In this document: positions 1-5,528 of the stretch, in pieces | Layout: every line of letters starts with the position of its first letter | How positions within the stretch are numbered: the first letter of the stretch is position 1 | Assembly (NCBI GenBank): GCA_946540675.1 | Contig: CAMNIW010000044.1 | Coordinates: 1-8,845, forward strand | Length of the DNA: 8,845 nucleotides | Reading direction: 5' to 3' | Source: an uncultured Clostridia bacterium | Lineage (GTDB): Bacteria; Bacillota; Clostridia; Christensenellales; Borkfalkiaceae | Translations under genes and position numbers: made by a program | The notes under the pieces: model-generated | Told to the model about the DNA's origin: nothing | Seen by the model: the letters and a program-made list of their open reading frames with translations, nothing else | Databases searched by the model: none

Positions 1-26
1 TAAGTGTAACACACCTTATCAATAGT
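1..26 (+). repeat. Left terminal inverted repeat
   Basis: It begins TAAGTGTAACA and ends ATCAATAGT. Both blocks recur exactly in inverse at 291-316; the three differences all lie in the six bases between the blocks. Weaker similarity continues inward (a T-rich stretch, then GGCG), so the ancestral repeat may have been about 45 bp. Confidence 0.75.
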
Positions 27-85
27 CTTTTTAAGCGGCGATAATGCGGTCAACGCTGTGTTAAACTCCCTCGTAGTACGAGAGT

Positions 86-99
86 ACGACTTCGGTCGT
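86..99 (+). repeat. Short hairpin with UUCG tetraloop
   Basis: ACGAC and GTCGT form a perfect 5-bp stem closing TTCG, giving the very stable C(UUCG)G tetraloop in RNA. It lies inside the terminal-inverted-repeat element, so it is probably structure belonging to that element and not a host regulatory site. Confidence 0.5.
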
Positions 100-146
100 T
101 TGCCTCGCCTTGACAATCGGTATAACATACTTTTACAAGAGTTATT

Positions 147-180
147 TGCTTCGCATTCTTGCCGCTTAAAATGCGAAGCA
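147..180. repeat. 11-bp perfect inverted repeat (stem-loop)
   Basis: TGCTTCGCATT (147-157) and AATGCGAAGCA (170-180) are exact reverse complements around a 12-base loop. Nine loop bases (161-169) are also the exact inverse of 31-39, so the element can adopt at least two alternative folds. No T-run follows on either strand, so it is not an ordinary intrinsic terminator. Confidence 0.7.
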
Positions 181-209
181 CCGAAAAGTCGTCGTTTCGG
201 ATGATTTTT
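181..209 (+). repeat. CCGAAA/TTTCGG hairpin followed by T-run
   Basis: CCGAAA (181-186) and TTTCGG (195-200) pair around an 8-base loop, and five Ts follow at 205-209. This resembles a weak rightward terminator, but the stem is only 6 bp and no rightward gene is upstream. It is best read as internal structure of the element. Confidence 0.3.
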
Positions 210-290
210 GCCGAGCGTGAGCGCAGACGTACTTGCCGTACTTCAAGCGAACGGTCGGTGAAAAGGGCTGAAACGCCGCCTTTTTCGGAA

Positions 291-316
291 ACTATTGATG
301 AGATATGTTACACTTA
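291..316 (-). repeat. Right terminal inverted repeat
   Basis: Read on the minus strand it begins TAAGTGTAACA and ends ATCAATAGT, pairing with bases 1-26. It lies 15 bases downstream of the DUF4956 stop codon and abuts an otherwise unexplained ribosome-binding site at 321-330. Confidence 0.75.
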
Positions 317-320
317 ACAG

Positions 321-330
321 TTCTCCTTTT
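321..330 (-). promoter_or_regulatory. Orphan Shine-Dalgarno site after the DUF4956 gene
   Basis: On the minus strand, directly after the DUF4956 stop codon (332-334), the sequence reads AAAAGGAGAA, a near-ideal ribosome-binding site like the one before the DUF4956 start (AAGGAG at 1035-1040). The start codon should fall 5-9 bases further on, exactly where the terminal inverted repeat begins. The only nearby initiator is a GTG at 313-311, followed at once by TAA. The simplest inference is that a third operon gene once started here and was displaced or cut off by the repeat element. Confidence 0.55.
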
Positions 331-331
331 A

Positions 332-1027
332 TCAAAGTTCGCGCGGGTCGTCCGCGTAGGGCATAACGGATATTTCGAGATTGCCGTTTTTTGTCCGGAG
401 TTCGTCGATAAAATTCTTTTCTTCGGACGGGTCTTTTAGCGCTATTCTGTAAGTCAGCCTGAACATCGAACCCATTCCCGTGGTCTTTATTCCCGTTTGT
501 TCGTGGGTTTTGAGATATTTGCCGAACACGTCGCCGAAAGCCGAACCGTATTCGAGATCTTCGGGGATCGTGATTTTAAGCACCTTTTCTTTCGAGAGCC
601 GCGCGTTGTTGAAGAGCGGGACCGAAGCGAGTATAAAATAGATTGCGGGCACCGCCGCCGCGAGTATCGCCGCAAAGGCGAGATAGCCGAGTCCGCATAT
701 CGCGCCGATCCCTACCGAAGCAAACAGCGCGAGCATTTCTTCGGCTTTTCCCTGCGCCGAGCGGAAACGGATAAGACCCAGTCCCACCATCACCGCGGAT
801 ACGGTCGTTATCGCGGTGGTCGTATCCGTCTTTATAAGGACGTTCAGCGCCGAGAAGGTCGCCGTGACGAGCGCGGGCAAAAGCGATACGGTTATAAAGA
901 AACCCTTGCTCGAACGCAGTTTAAGCGAGAATATCGCGGCGGACAAAAGTCCGCACAGAAGGGATATTCCCATAGCGAGAAAAATAAGCGGAAAAGTCGT
1001 TCCCGACGAATATAACGAATCAAACAT
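332..1027 (-). CDS. DUF4956 domain-containing membrane protein
   Basis: A 231-residue integral membrane protein. Hydrophobic segments lie at roughly residues 12-33, 42-63, 70-87 and 98-136 (probably two spans), followed by a hydrophilic, probably cytoplasmic tail (138-231). The GLIRFRSAQGKAEEMLALF stretch (83-102) is the signature I associate with DUF4956. Its biochemical role is not established; family members are commonly encoded beside VTC-type polyphosphate polymerase-domain proteins and often a CotH-kinase-type protein, so a membrane partner in polyphosphate handling or surface assembly is an inference. The ATG overlaps the last 8 bases of the upstream VTC-domain gene, with AAGGAG 7 bases before it, indicating translational coupling. 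No terminator follows; a ribosome-binding site and then the repeat element do. Family assignment is fairly sure, function is not. Confidence 0.85.
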   Translation of the reverse strand: MFDSLYSSGTTFPLIFLAMGISLLCGLLSAAIFSLKLRSSKGFFITVSLLPALVTATFSALNVLIKTDTTTAITTVSAVMVGLGLIRFRSAQGKAEEMLALFASVGIGAICGLGYLAFAAILAAAVPAIYFILASVPLFNNARLSKEKVLKITIPEDLEYGSAFGDVFGKYLKTHEQTGIKTTGMGSMFRLTYRIALKDPSEEKNFIDELRTKNGNLEISVMPYADDPREL

Positions 1028-1715
1028 AGCCGTTCTCCTTTTTATAGGCTTCTCCGTATTTTGAGAAGCAGGTTTTATATATTTTGCCTTCGGAAAGGGC
1101 CGAAGCGAGCCAAAGGGGCATCGCCCCCGCGACCTTTATTTCTATTATCGTATAGCCGTCTTCGAGAAGGGGCTTTCCGCAAAGGGAAGAAGTAAGGTCG
1201 AGATCTTTTACGCGGTAGCGCGGTTTTTCGTCTATCGTGAGCCTGACGCTGCCGCTGCTATCGGAGTACGCCGTCCTGTCGTAGACGATAAGACATGACG
1301 GAACGAGCGTCTTGTAGTTATCGCGGAAGAAAGTTATCTCTTTGGATATCTGTCCTTCTCCGCAGGAATCTTTTTTGTAGCCGAAAAAGTTTTCGGCTTC
1401 CTTTACGGTAGTGGGAACTCTCCGTTTATATACGGTGCCGAGCGCCTTGCGTTTCAGTTCGAGATAGACGGTGGAGTTTTCGCTTGCGAGTCCGTAAGAG
1501 CGAAGACGTATTTTTTCCTTGAACGCGGGTTTTTCTATCGACGCGCGTATAAGCCGTTTATCGGGAGTGTCGAAGTAGAGCGAAGCGATGGAAGTAAGAC
1601 CGTATTCGTCCGGTTTTACGTAGTCCGCCGTGCGGCTTTTAAGAAAGTCGGTCTGCGCTCTATTCGCCACGTATTTCATCTCGTATCTTTGCATAGAGCA
1701 TATCGCCGCAGTCAT
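1020..1715 (-). CDS. VTC-domain polyphosphate polymerase-like protein
   Basis: A 231-residue soluble protein of the VTC/triphosphate-tunnel fold, whose eukaryotic relative Vtc4 makes polyphosphate from ATP. Charged strand motifs expected to line the tunnel are visible in order: RYEMKY (10-15), LYFDT (46-50), KIRLRSY (68-74), YLELKRK (84-90), YKRR (96-99), YDR (145-147), IIEIKV (190-195) and FSKY (217-220). The glutamates and lysines alternate as needed for metal and triphosphate binding. Length fits bacterial members, which lack the SPX domain of yeast VTC proteins. The ATG at 1715 has AAGGAG 9 bases upstream; the methionine at residue 8 is an alternative that would also keep the RYEMKY motif. 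It is first in an operon with the DUF4956 gene. Polyphosphate synthesis is inferred from the family; some bacterial members are uncharacterised. Confidence 0.85.
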   Translation of the reverse strand: MTAAICSMQRYEMKYVANRAQTDFLKSRTADYVKPDEYGLTSIASLYFDTPDKRLIRASIEKPAFKEKIRLRSYGLASENSTVYLELKRKALGTVYKRRVPTTVKEAENFFGYKKDSCGEGQISKEITFFRDNYKTLVPSCLIVYDRTAYSDSSGSVRLTIDEKPRYRVKDLDLTSSLCGKPLLEDGYTIIEIKVAGAMPLWLASALSEGKIYKTCFSKYGEAYKKENGYV

Positions 1716-1771
1716 AATATATATCTCCTTTTTCCTTCATAAGGTCGATTTACGGCTTAATTATGCAACGA

Positions 1772-1789
1772 TAACTTAAATTTTAGTTA
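1772..1789. promoter_or_regulatory. Candidate operator palindrome 1
   Basis: TAACTTAAATTTTAGTTA is an 18-bp palindrome with one mismatched pair. It overlaps the proposed -10 box of the leftward VTC/DUF4956 promoter. A repressor dimer bound here would block that promoter. The AT-rich composition makes chance symmetry more likely than usual. Confidence 0.4.
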
Positions 1790-1809
1790 AATAAACCACG
1801 GTTTATGAA
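1780..1809 (-). promoter_or_regulatory. Possible promoter of the VTC/DUF4956 operon
   Basis: On the minus strand, TTCATA (1809-1804, 4/6 to the -35 consensus) and TAAAAT (1785-1780, 5/6 to the -10 consensus) are 18 bases apart. This would start transcription near 1773 with a leader of about 58 nt. An alternative -10 is CATAAT at 1765-1760 with a poor -35. The two palindromes at 1772-1806 fall across the core elements. The match is moderate, in an AT-rich stretch. Confidence 0.4.
1791..1806. promoter_or_regulatory. Candidate operator palindrome 2
   Basis: ATAAACC and GGTTTAT are perfect 7-bp inverse arms around a 2-base centre. The site lies one base from palindrome 1 and between the proposed -35 and -10 boxes of the leftward promoter, a typical operator position. 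The two palindromes differ in sequence, so they need not bind the same protein. Confidence 0.4.
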
Positions 1810-1838
1810 AAAAATACTTTTTTACCGACGAATTTCTG

Positions 1839-1867
1839 TTGTTTAATTCGACAAAATAGTGTAAAAT
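1839..1867 (+). promoter_or_regulatory. Promoter of the acetyltransferase-fakA operon
   Basis: TTGTTT (1839-1844) and TAAAAT (1862-1867) are separated by exactly 17 bases, a good sigma-70/SigA arrangement. Transcription would start near 1874, only about three bases before the GTG at 1877 but about 33 bases before the ATG at 1907. This supports the downstream ATG as the real start. Confidence 0.6.
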
Positions 1868-1906
1868 GAAAATTGCGTGAAAACAGCGAAGGACGTAAAG
1901 GAACAA

Positions 1907-3025
1907 ATGATTGAGATAAGAGAAGTACTTACGAAGAAAGAACGGAAAGAGTTTCTCAATTTTCCGATAAAACTTTATAAAGGCAATCCGTATTTCGTGC
2001 CGCCGCTTTACTCCGACGAGAAAAAGATATTCGATAAAGACTACGTTTACAACGAGATTTGCGACGTCGTTTTTTATCTTGCGTACAAGGACGGTAAGGT
2101 CGCCGGCAGGATATCGGGGATAATACAGAGATCGGCAAACGAGAAATGGGGGCAGACCCGCGCCCGTTTTACGAGATTCGATTGTATATACGATCAGGAC
2201 GTGGCGAACGCTCTTTTCGACGCGGCGGTTTCCTGGGCGAAAGATAAAGGCATGACCGAGATAGTGGGACCGCTCGGGTATTCCGATCTCGAAAGGGAAG
2301 GTCTGCTTATAGAAGGATTCGACTACCTTTCCACGTACGAAGAACAGTATAACTATTCCTATTATCAAAAACTTATAGAAAATTACGGGTTTGAAAAAGA
2401 CGTGGACTGGTTGGAGTATATGCTCTTCAAGCCCAAGACCAGAAACGACAAGATAAAGGAACTCAGTCGGAGAATGCTCGACAGATACGGCTTAACGCCC
2501 GTTCAGTCAAAGAGCATAAACGACTTTATAAAGGATTACGCCGACCAGTTTTTCGAGATAATAGACGACACGTATTCTCACCTTTACGGCACTATGCCTT
2601 TCACCCGCGGAATGATAGATATGATGATAGCGGGATTCAAGTCGATAGTAAGAAAGGACGACGTCGTAATAATAGTGGATAAAAACGGCAGGGCGGCGGG
2701 CTTTGCGGTGATGTTCCCGTCGATAGCCGAAGCGGTGGCTAAATCCAATGGGAAGATGACCCTTCCCTTTATATTCAGGTTTTTGAGAACGAAGAGAAAG
2801 CCGAAAGTCATCGATCTCGGACTTATCGGAGTGAGAAAGGAATACGAATCGAAAGGCGTCGCCACGATAATGATAGCAAGGCTTCTCGATATGCTTCACG
2901 ACGGAGAGTGCGAGCATCTCGAAACCAACCTTATGCTCGAAGAAAACGCGCACATACTCAATCTTACGAAAAACTTTGACAGGAAACAACATAAAAGAAG
3001 AAGATGTTATATCAAACAAATATAA
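1907..3025 (+). CDS. GNAT-superfamily N-acetyltransferase-like protein
   Basis: A 372-residue soluble protein resembling a large, little-characterised family of about 370-380 residues common in Clostridia. Landmarks are an N-terminal FPIKLYKGNPYFVPPL stretch (19-34), a FYLAYKDGKVAGRISGI strand pair typical of GNAT folds (56-72), the family block GPLGYSDLEREGLLIEGF (121-138), a second GNAT-like strand set (253-271), and a motif-A-like segment with RKEYESKGVA (310-319) that would bind the acetyl-CoA pyrophosphate. It ends in a basic HKRRR tail (362-366). The acceptor substrate is unknown. I prefer the ATG at 1907 (MIEIREV) because AAAGGA lies just upstream; the in-frame GTG at 1877 would add ten residues but has no ribosome-binding site. 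The fakA-like gene follows after 15 bases, so the two are probably co-transcribed. Confidence 0.72.
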   Translation: MIEIREVLTKKERKEFLNFPIKLYKGNPYFVPPLYSDEKKIFDKDYVYNEICDVVFYLAYKDGKVAGRISGIIQRSANEKWGQTRARFTRFDCIYDQDVANALFDAAVSWAKDKGMTEIVGPLGYSDLEREGLLIEGFDYLSTYEEQYNYSYYQKLIENYGFEKDVDWLEYMLFKPKTRNDKIKELSRRMLDRYGLTPVQSKSINDFIKDYADQFFEIIDDTYSHLYGTMPFTRGMIDMMIAGFKSIVRKDDVVIIVDKNGRAAGFAVMFPSIAEAVAKSNGKMTLPFIFRFLRTKRKPKVIDLGLIGVRKEYESKGVATIMIARLLDMLHDGECEHLETNLMLEENAHILNLTKNFDRKQHKRRRCYIKQI

Positions 3026-3040
3026 CAAGGTAACGAAGAT

Positions 3041-4705
3041 ATGATAAATTACGGAGACATAAAAAGCATAGACGGCGAAATGTTCGACCTTTTCGTGTCG
3101 AGCGGAGCCGCGAAACTTAAGGTAAACGCGCAGACGGTCAACGATCTCAACGTTTTCCCGATCCCCGACGGCGACACGGGCGACAATATGTTCCGCACGA
3201 TAAACGGCGGGGTCAACGCGATGAAGGGCGTTTCCGAAAACTCGATAGCCAAAAAGTCCAAAGCCCTTTCGGACGGAATGCTCCTTAACGCCAGGGGAAA
3301 TTCGGGCGTTATACTCTCGCAGATATTCGCGGGGATAGCAAAGGGACTTCAGGACTCCGAAACGGCGGACATCAAAAAACTTTGCGAAGCGTTCGAAGAA
3401 GGCGTAAAGACGGCTTACGGCGCGGTCGTAAACCCCGTCGAAGGAACGATTCTTACCGTCGCGAGAGAAGCGGCGGAAGCGGCGACCGCAAGGCTTACGG
3501 CCGAGACCACTCTCGAAGCGTTCGCCAAAGACATAATAAACGAGATGCGAGCGTCGCTCGAACGCACTCCCGATCTTCTCGCGGTGCTTAAAGAAGCGGG
3601 CGTCATCGACAGCGGCGGCGCGGGGCTCTTGTTTATAGCCGAAGGCGCGGCGGAAGCGATAAACGGCGAGAGTGCCGAAGCGGGCGGCGGCGCGGAAGAA
3701 AAGGCGGTCGAACTCGACTTCAACAAATTCACGGAAGACAGCGTCATGCAGTTCGGTTACTGCACCGAATTTCTGTTAAGGCTTCAAAGGGCAAAGACCG
3801 ACGTCGACAACTTCGACGTAAACGTCATTATAGATTACCTTTCGGAGATTGGCGACTCTATAGTCGCGTTCAAGACGGGCACGATAGTAAAAGTACACGT
3901 ACACACGATGACGCCGCACAAAGTTCTCGAATTTTGTCAGCGTTACGGAGAATTTCTCACGATAAAGATAGAGAATATGACTCTCCAACACAACGAAACG
4001 CATTTCGCCGAGCCCGAACTTCCCAAGGTAAAGAAGAGCAGGCGCAAATTCGGACTTTGCACCGTTGCGACGGGCGTCGGAGTGATAGAAGTTTTTAAGG
4101 AACTCGGCGCGGACGTCGTTATCGACGGCGGACAGGGTAAAAATCCGTCCACGAGCGACTTCGTAAAGGCGTTCGAAGAGATAGACGCGGACAATATCTT
4201 CGTCCTTCCCAACAACGGCAATATAATAATGGCGGCAAGACAAGCAGCCGAACTCTACGACGGGGCGAAAGTCTACGTCGTTCCGAGCAAGAACATAGGA
4301 CAGGCTTATGCGTCGCTGTCCATGCTCGATTACAGTTCGGAAAACGCCGACGAGATAGCGGCTACGCTCGAAGACGATATGAAAAACGTCGTAACGGGTA
4401 TGGTGTGCAAGGCGATAAGGGACGTTACCGTCAACGGTGTCGAAGTCAAAAACGACGACTATATAGGATTTACCGACAAGACGATGCTCGCTTCCACTCC
4501 GGACAAGACCGAAACGCTCGTCAGGCTTTGCGAAGCGTTGGGTCTTGCGGAAAAGGAGTTTCTTACTCTCGTCTACGGCGCGGACGCCACCGACGAAGAG
4601 AAGATCGGTATGCGCGGCAAGGTAGCGGAAAAGTTCCCCGACGCGGAGATATACGAGATAGACGGAAAACAGGAAGTCTACGACGTTATAGCGATAATAG
4701 AATAA
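3041..4705 (+). CDS. fakA: DAK2-domain kinase, FakA/YloV-like (fatty acid kinase catalytic subunit)
   Basis: A 554-residue protein of the YloV/FakA family. In Gram-positive bacteria FakA phosphorylates fatty acids presented by FakB (DegV-type) carriers, feeding exogenous fatty acids into phospholipid synthesis. The N-terminal DhaL/DAK2 nucleotide-binding domain (about 8-205) has NVFPIPDGDTGDNM (37-50) with aspartates at 43, 45 and 48 for magnesium-ATP, then ARGNSGVILSQIFAG (84-98) and DSGGAGL (190-196). The middle domain (about 230-325) has C241, VKVHVH (283-288) and LQHN (315-318), candidate metal ligands by analogy with FakA. The C-terminal DegV-like domain (about 335-554) has GGQGKNPS (363-370) and VLPNNGNI (388-395). 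Length fits full-size FakA. AAGG lies 10 bases before the ATG. The usual Asp23-family (yloU) neighbour is absent here and no FakB is in the window, so the lipid role rests on family alone. Confidence 0.87.
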   Translation: MINYGDIKSIDGEMFDLFVSSGAAKLKVNAQTVNDLNVFPIPDGDTGDNMFRTINGGVNAMKGVSENSIAKKSKALSDGMLLNARGNSGVILSQIFAGIAKGLQDSETADIKKLCEAFEEGVKTAYGAVVNPVEGTILTVAREAAEAATARLTAETTLEAFAKDIINEMRASLERTPDLLAVLKEAGVIDSGGAGLLFIAEGAAEAINGESAEAGGGAEEKAVELDFNKFTEDSVMQFGYCTEFLLRLQRAKTDVDNFDVNVIIDYLSEIGDSIVAFKTGTIVKVHVHTMTPHKVLEFCQRYGEFLTIKIENMTLQHNETHFAEPELPKVKKSRRKFGLCTVATGVGVIEVFKELGADVVIDGGQGKNPSTSDFVKAFEEIDADNIFVLPNNGNIIMAARQAAELYDGAKVYVVPSKNIGQAYASLSMLDYSSENADEIAATLEDDMKNVVTGMVCKAIRDVTVNGVEVKNDDYIGFTDKTMLASTPDKTETLVRLCEALGLAEKEFLTLVYGADATDEEKIGMRGKVAEKFPDAEIYEIDGKQEVYDVIAIIE

Positions 4706-4719
4706 TCGGAGCAAAAACA

Positions 4720-4757
4720 GCGGCGGCGGCCATATACCGCCGCCGCGCATAATTTTT
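4720..4757 (+). terminator. Intrinsic terminator after fakA
   Basis: GCGGCGGCGG (4720-4729) pairs perfectly with CCGCCGCCGC (4737-4746) around a 7-base loop. A five-T run follows at 4753-4757, six bases after the stem. The stem is very strong but the U-tract is short and offset, so termination may be partial, which matters because the next gene has no clear promoter. Confidence 0.65.
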
Positions 4758-4769
4758 CGACACGGACGG

Positions 4770-4775
4770 TATAAT
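4770..4775 (+). promoter_or_regulatory. TATAAT box immediately before mntP
   Basis: A perfect -10 hexamer ends five bases before the mntP ATG, so initiation 6-7 bases downstream would start at or next to the A of ATG, giving a leaderless mRNA. No -35 match (4747-4752 reads GCATAA) or extended -10 TG is present. The only Shine-Dalgarno-like sequence, AGGA at 4776-4779, is one base from ATG and too close for normal use. Confidence 0.3.
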
Positions 4776-4780
4776 AGGAT

Positions 4781-5365
4781 ATGTCACTCGACCCGTTGTT
4801 TTTCGTCAACTCAATATTTCTCGGCGCGGGGCTCAGCATGGACGCGTTTTCGGTATCCGTCGCCGACGGACTTGCCGAGTCGTCTATGAAACGGGGCAAA
4901 CGCCTTCTTATCGCGGGCACGTATGCGTTTTTTCAAGCCGCTATGCCCCTTCTCGGCTGGGTTTTCGTAAGGGGACTTTCGGAGAGTTTCGCGGCGTTTT
5001 CAAAGGCGGTCCCGTATATCGCTCTCGTTCTTTTATCGGCGATCGGGATAAAGATGATAATAGACGGGATAAGGAATAAAGGCAAAGAAAAACGCGGCGG
5101 GAAACTCGCTTTCGGAACGCTTATCCTGCAAGGCGTCGCTACGTCTATAGACGCCTTATCCGTCGGGTTTACCATAGCGGAATACACGGCGACGGGCGCG
5201 ATCGTTTCCGCGATCATAATCGCGGCGGTAACTTTCGGACTGTGCGTTATAGCCCTTCTTATCGGCAAAAAGATAGGCGAAAAGATAACGGGCAAGGCGA
5301 CCGCGATAGGCGGAGCGATACTGATACTTATAGGCATAGAGATTTTTTTAAGGGGAATATTGTAA
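4781..5365 (+). CDS. mntP: MntP-family manganese efflux pump
   Basis: A 194-residue inner-membrane protein with six predicted helices (about 8-30, 42-64, 77-97, 110-131, 138-162, 174-192) and internal two-fold symmetry. Each half carries the family's acidic helix motif: GLSMDAFSVS (17-26, D21) and GVATSIDALSVGF (118-130, D124). FQAAMPLLGW (51-60) opens the second helix of the first half, and a short basic loop (98-108) joins the halves. MntP exports Mn(II) and protects against its excess. The ATG is the first possible start, since an in-frame TAG lies at 4775-4777, and the following methionine (residue 20) is inside the first motif. There is no room for the yybP-ykoY manganese riboswitch that often precedes mntP. 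Function is well supported at family level; metal specificity is inferred. Confidence 0.88.
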   Translation: MSLDPLFFVNSIFLGAGLSMDAFSVSVADGLAESSMKRGKRLLIAGTYAFFQAAMPLLGWVFVRGLSESFAAFSKAVPYIALVLLSAIGIKMIIDGIRNKGKEKRGGKLAFGTLILQGVATSIDALSVGFTIAEYTATGAIVSAIIIAAVTFGLCVIALLIGKKIGEKITGKATAIGGAILILIGIEIFLRGIL

Positions 5366-5396
5366 AAAAACGGGTAAAATATTATTTGATTCGGTA

Positions 5397-5425
5397 TTGA
5401 CAAGGCGGTGGATGCGTGTTAGAAT
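5397..5425 (+). promoter_or_regulatory. Strong promoter of the EF-G-like gene
   Basis: A perfect TTGACA (5397-5402) and TAGAAT (5420-5425, 5/6) are separated by exactly 17 bases. This is the best promoter in the window. Transcription would start near 5432, giving a 5' leader of about 142 nt before the EF-G-like ATG. The region after the mntP stop (5366-5396) is AT-rich with no clear terminator. Confidence 0.78.
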
Positions 5426-5449
5426 AATATAAAGAAATACGCCGAGTCA

Positions 5450-5491
5450 ATGCCGCAGAAACGGGCGAAACGGTATACTTTCGCCAAATGA
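5450..5491 (+). CDS. Possible 13-codon leader peptide
   Basis: ATG to TGA encodes MPQKRAKRYTFAK, a strongly basic peptide. The frame spans the whole first leader hairpin (5464-5485) and stops just before the terminator-like stem, which is where a ribosome would influence downstream folding. Against it, no convincing Shine-Dalgarno precedes the ATG (only CGAG nearby) and frames this short arise by chance. Confidence 0.2.
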   Translation: MPQKRAKRYTFAK

Positions 5492-5493
5492 CT

Positions 5494-5528
5494 AACGTTT
5501 CACGATGGTTTTTCGGGGAACGTTTTTT
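5494..5528 (+). terminator. Terminator-like stem within the EF-G leader
   Basis: AACGTTTC (5494-5501) pairs with GGAACGTT (5517-5524), an 8-bp stem with one G-U pair and a 15-base loop. The last arm runs into six Ts at 5523-5528, then GTTT. The stem is AT-rich and weak compared with the other terminators here. It may act as a conditional attenuator, or have no function. Confidence 0.3.

Larger units (their letters stand above)
1..316. mobile_element. MITE-like non-coding element with terminal inverted repeats
   Basis: The sequence shows an imperfect terminal inverted repeat: bases 1-26 match the reverse complement of 291-316 at 23 of 26 positions. The interior has no credible gene but several hairpins, including an 11-bp perfect stem (147-157 with 170-180), a UUCG-capped stem (86-99) and a CCGAAA/TTTCGG stem (181-200). 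TTAAGCGGC at 31-39 is also the exact inverse of 161-169, inside the loop of the largest hairpin. Short length, long inverted ends, internal folding and no transposase fit a miniature inverted-repeat transposable element mobilised in trans. The ends read TA-AGTGTAACA and TGTTACACT-TA, so a TA target duplication, as in the IS630/Tc1-mariner group, is possible but unproven. The window starts exactly at the left end, so the element could extend further left. It also accounts for the only stretch over 300 bases without a gene. Confidence 0.62.

Noticed and set aside
110..138. TTGACA at 110-115 as a promoter inside the repeat element
   Set aside because: At 17-base spacing the -10 position reads TTACAA, a poor match, and it would only drive antisense transcription into the DUF4956 gene.
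1..331. CRISPR array or integron attC site in the left repeat region
   Set aside because: There are no regularly spaced direct repeats with unique spacers, no adjacent cas or integrase gene, and the symmetry is terminal inverted rather than cassette-like.
1787..2368. Leftward frame of 193 codons overlapping the acetyltransferase N-terminus
   Set aside because: It is antisense to conserved family blocks and would end within the divergent promoter region; no supporting start signal.
3776..4750. Long open frame (324 codons) antisense to fakA
   Set aside because: It lies opposite a complete, motif-rich gene and its translation is a low-complexity mix of Arg, Tyr, Val and Phe with no domain. It arises from the codon bias of the sense gene.
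4706..4780. yybP-ykoY manganese riboswitch upstream of mntP
   Set aside because: Only 75 bases separate fakA and mntP and half are a terminator hairpin; the conserved riboswitch cores are not visible.
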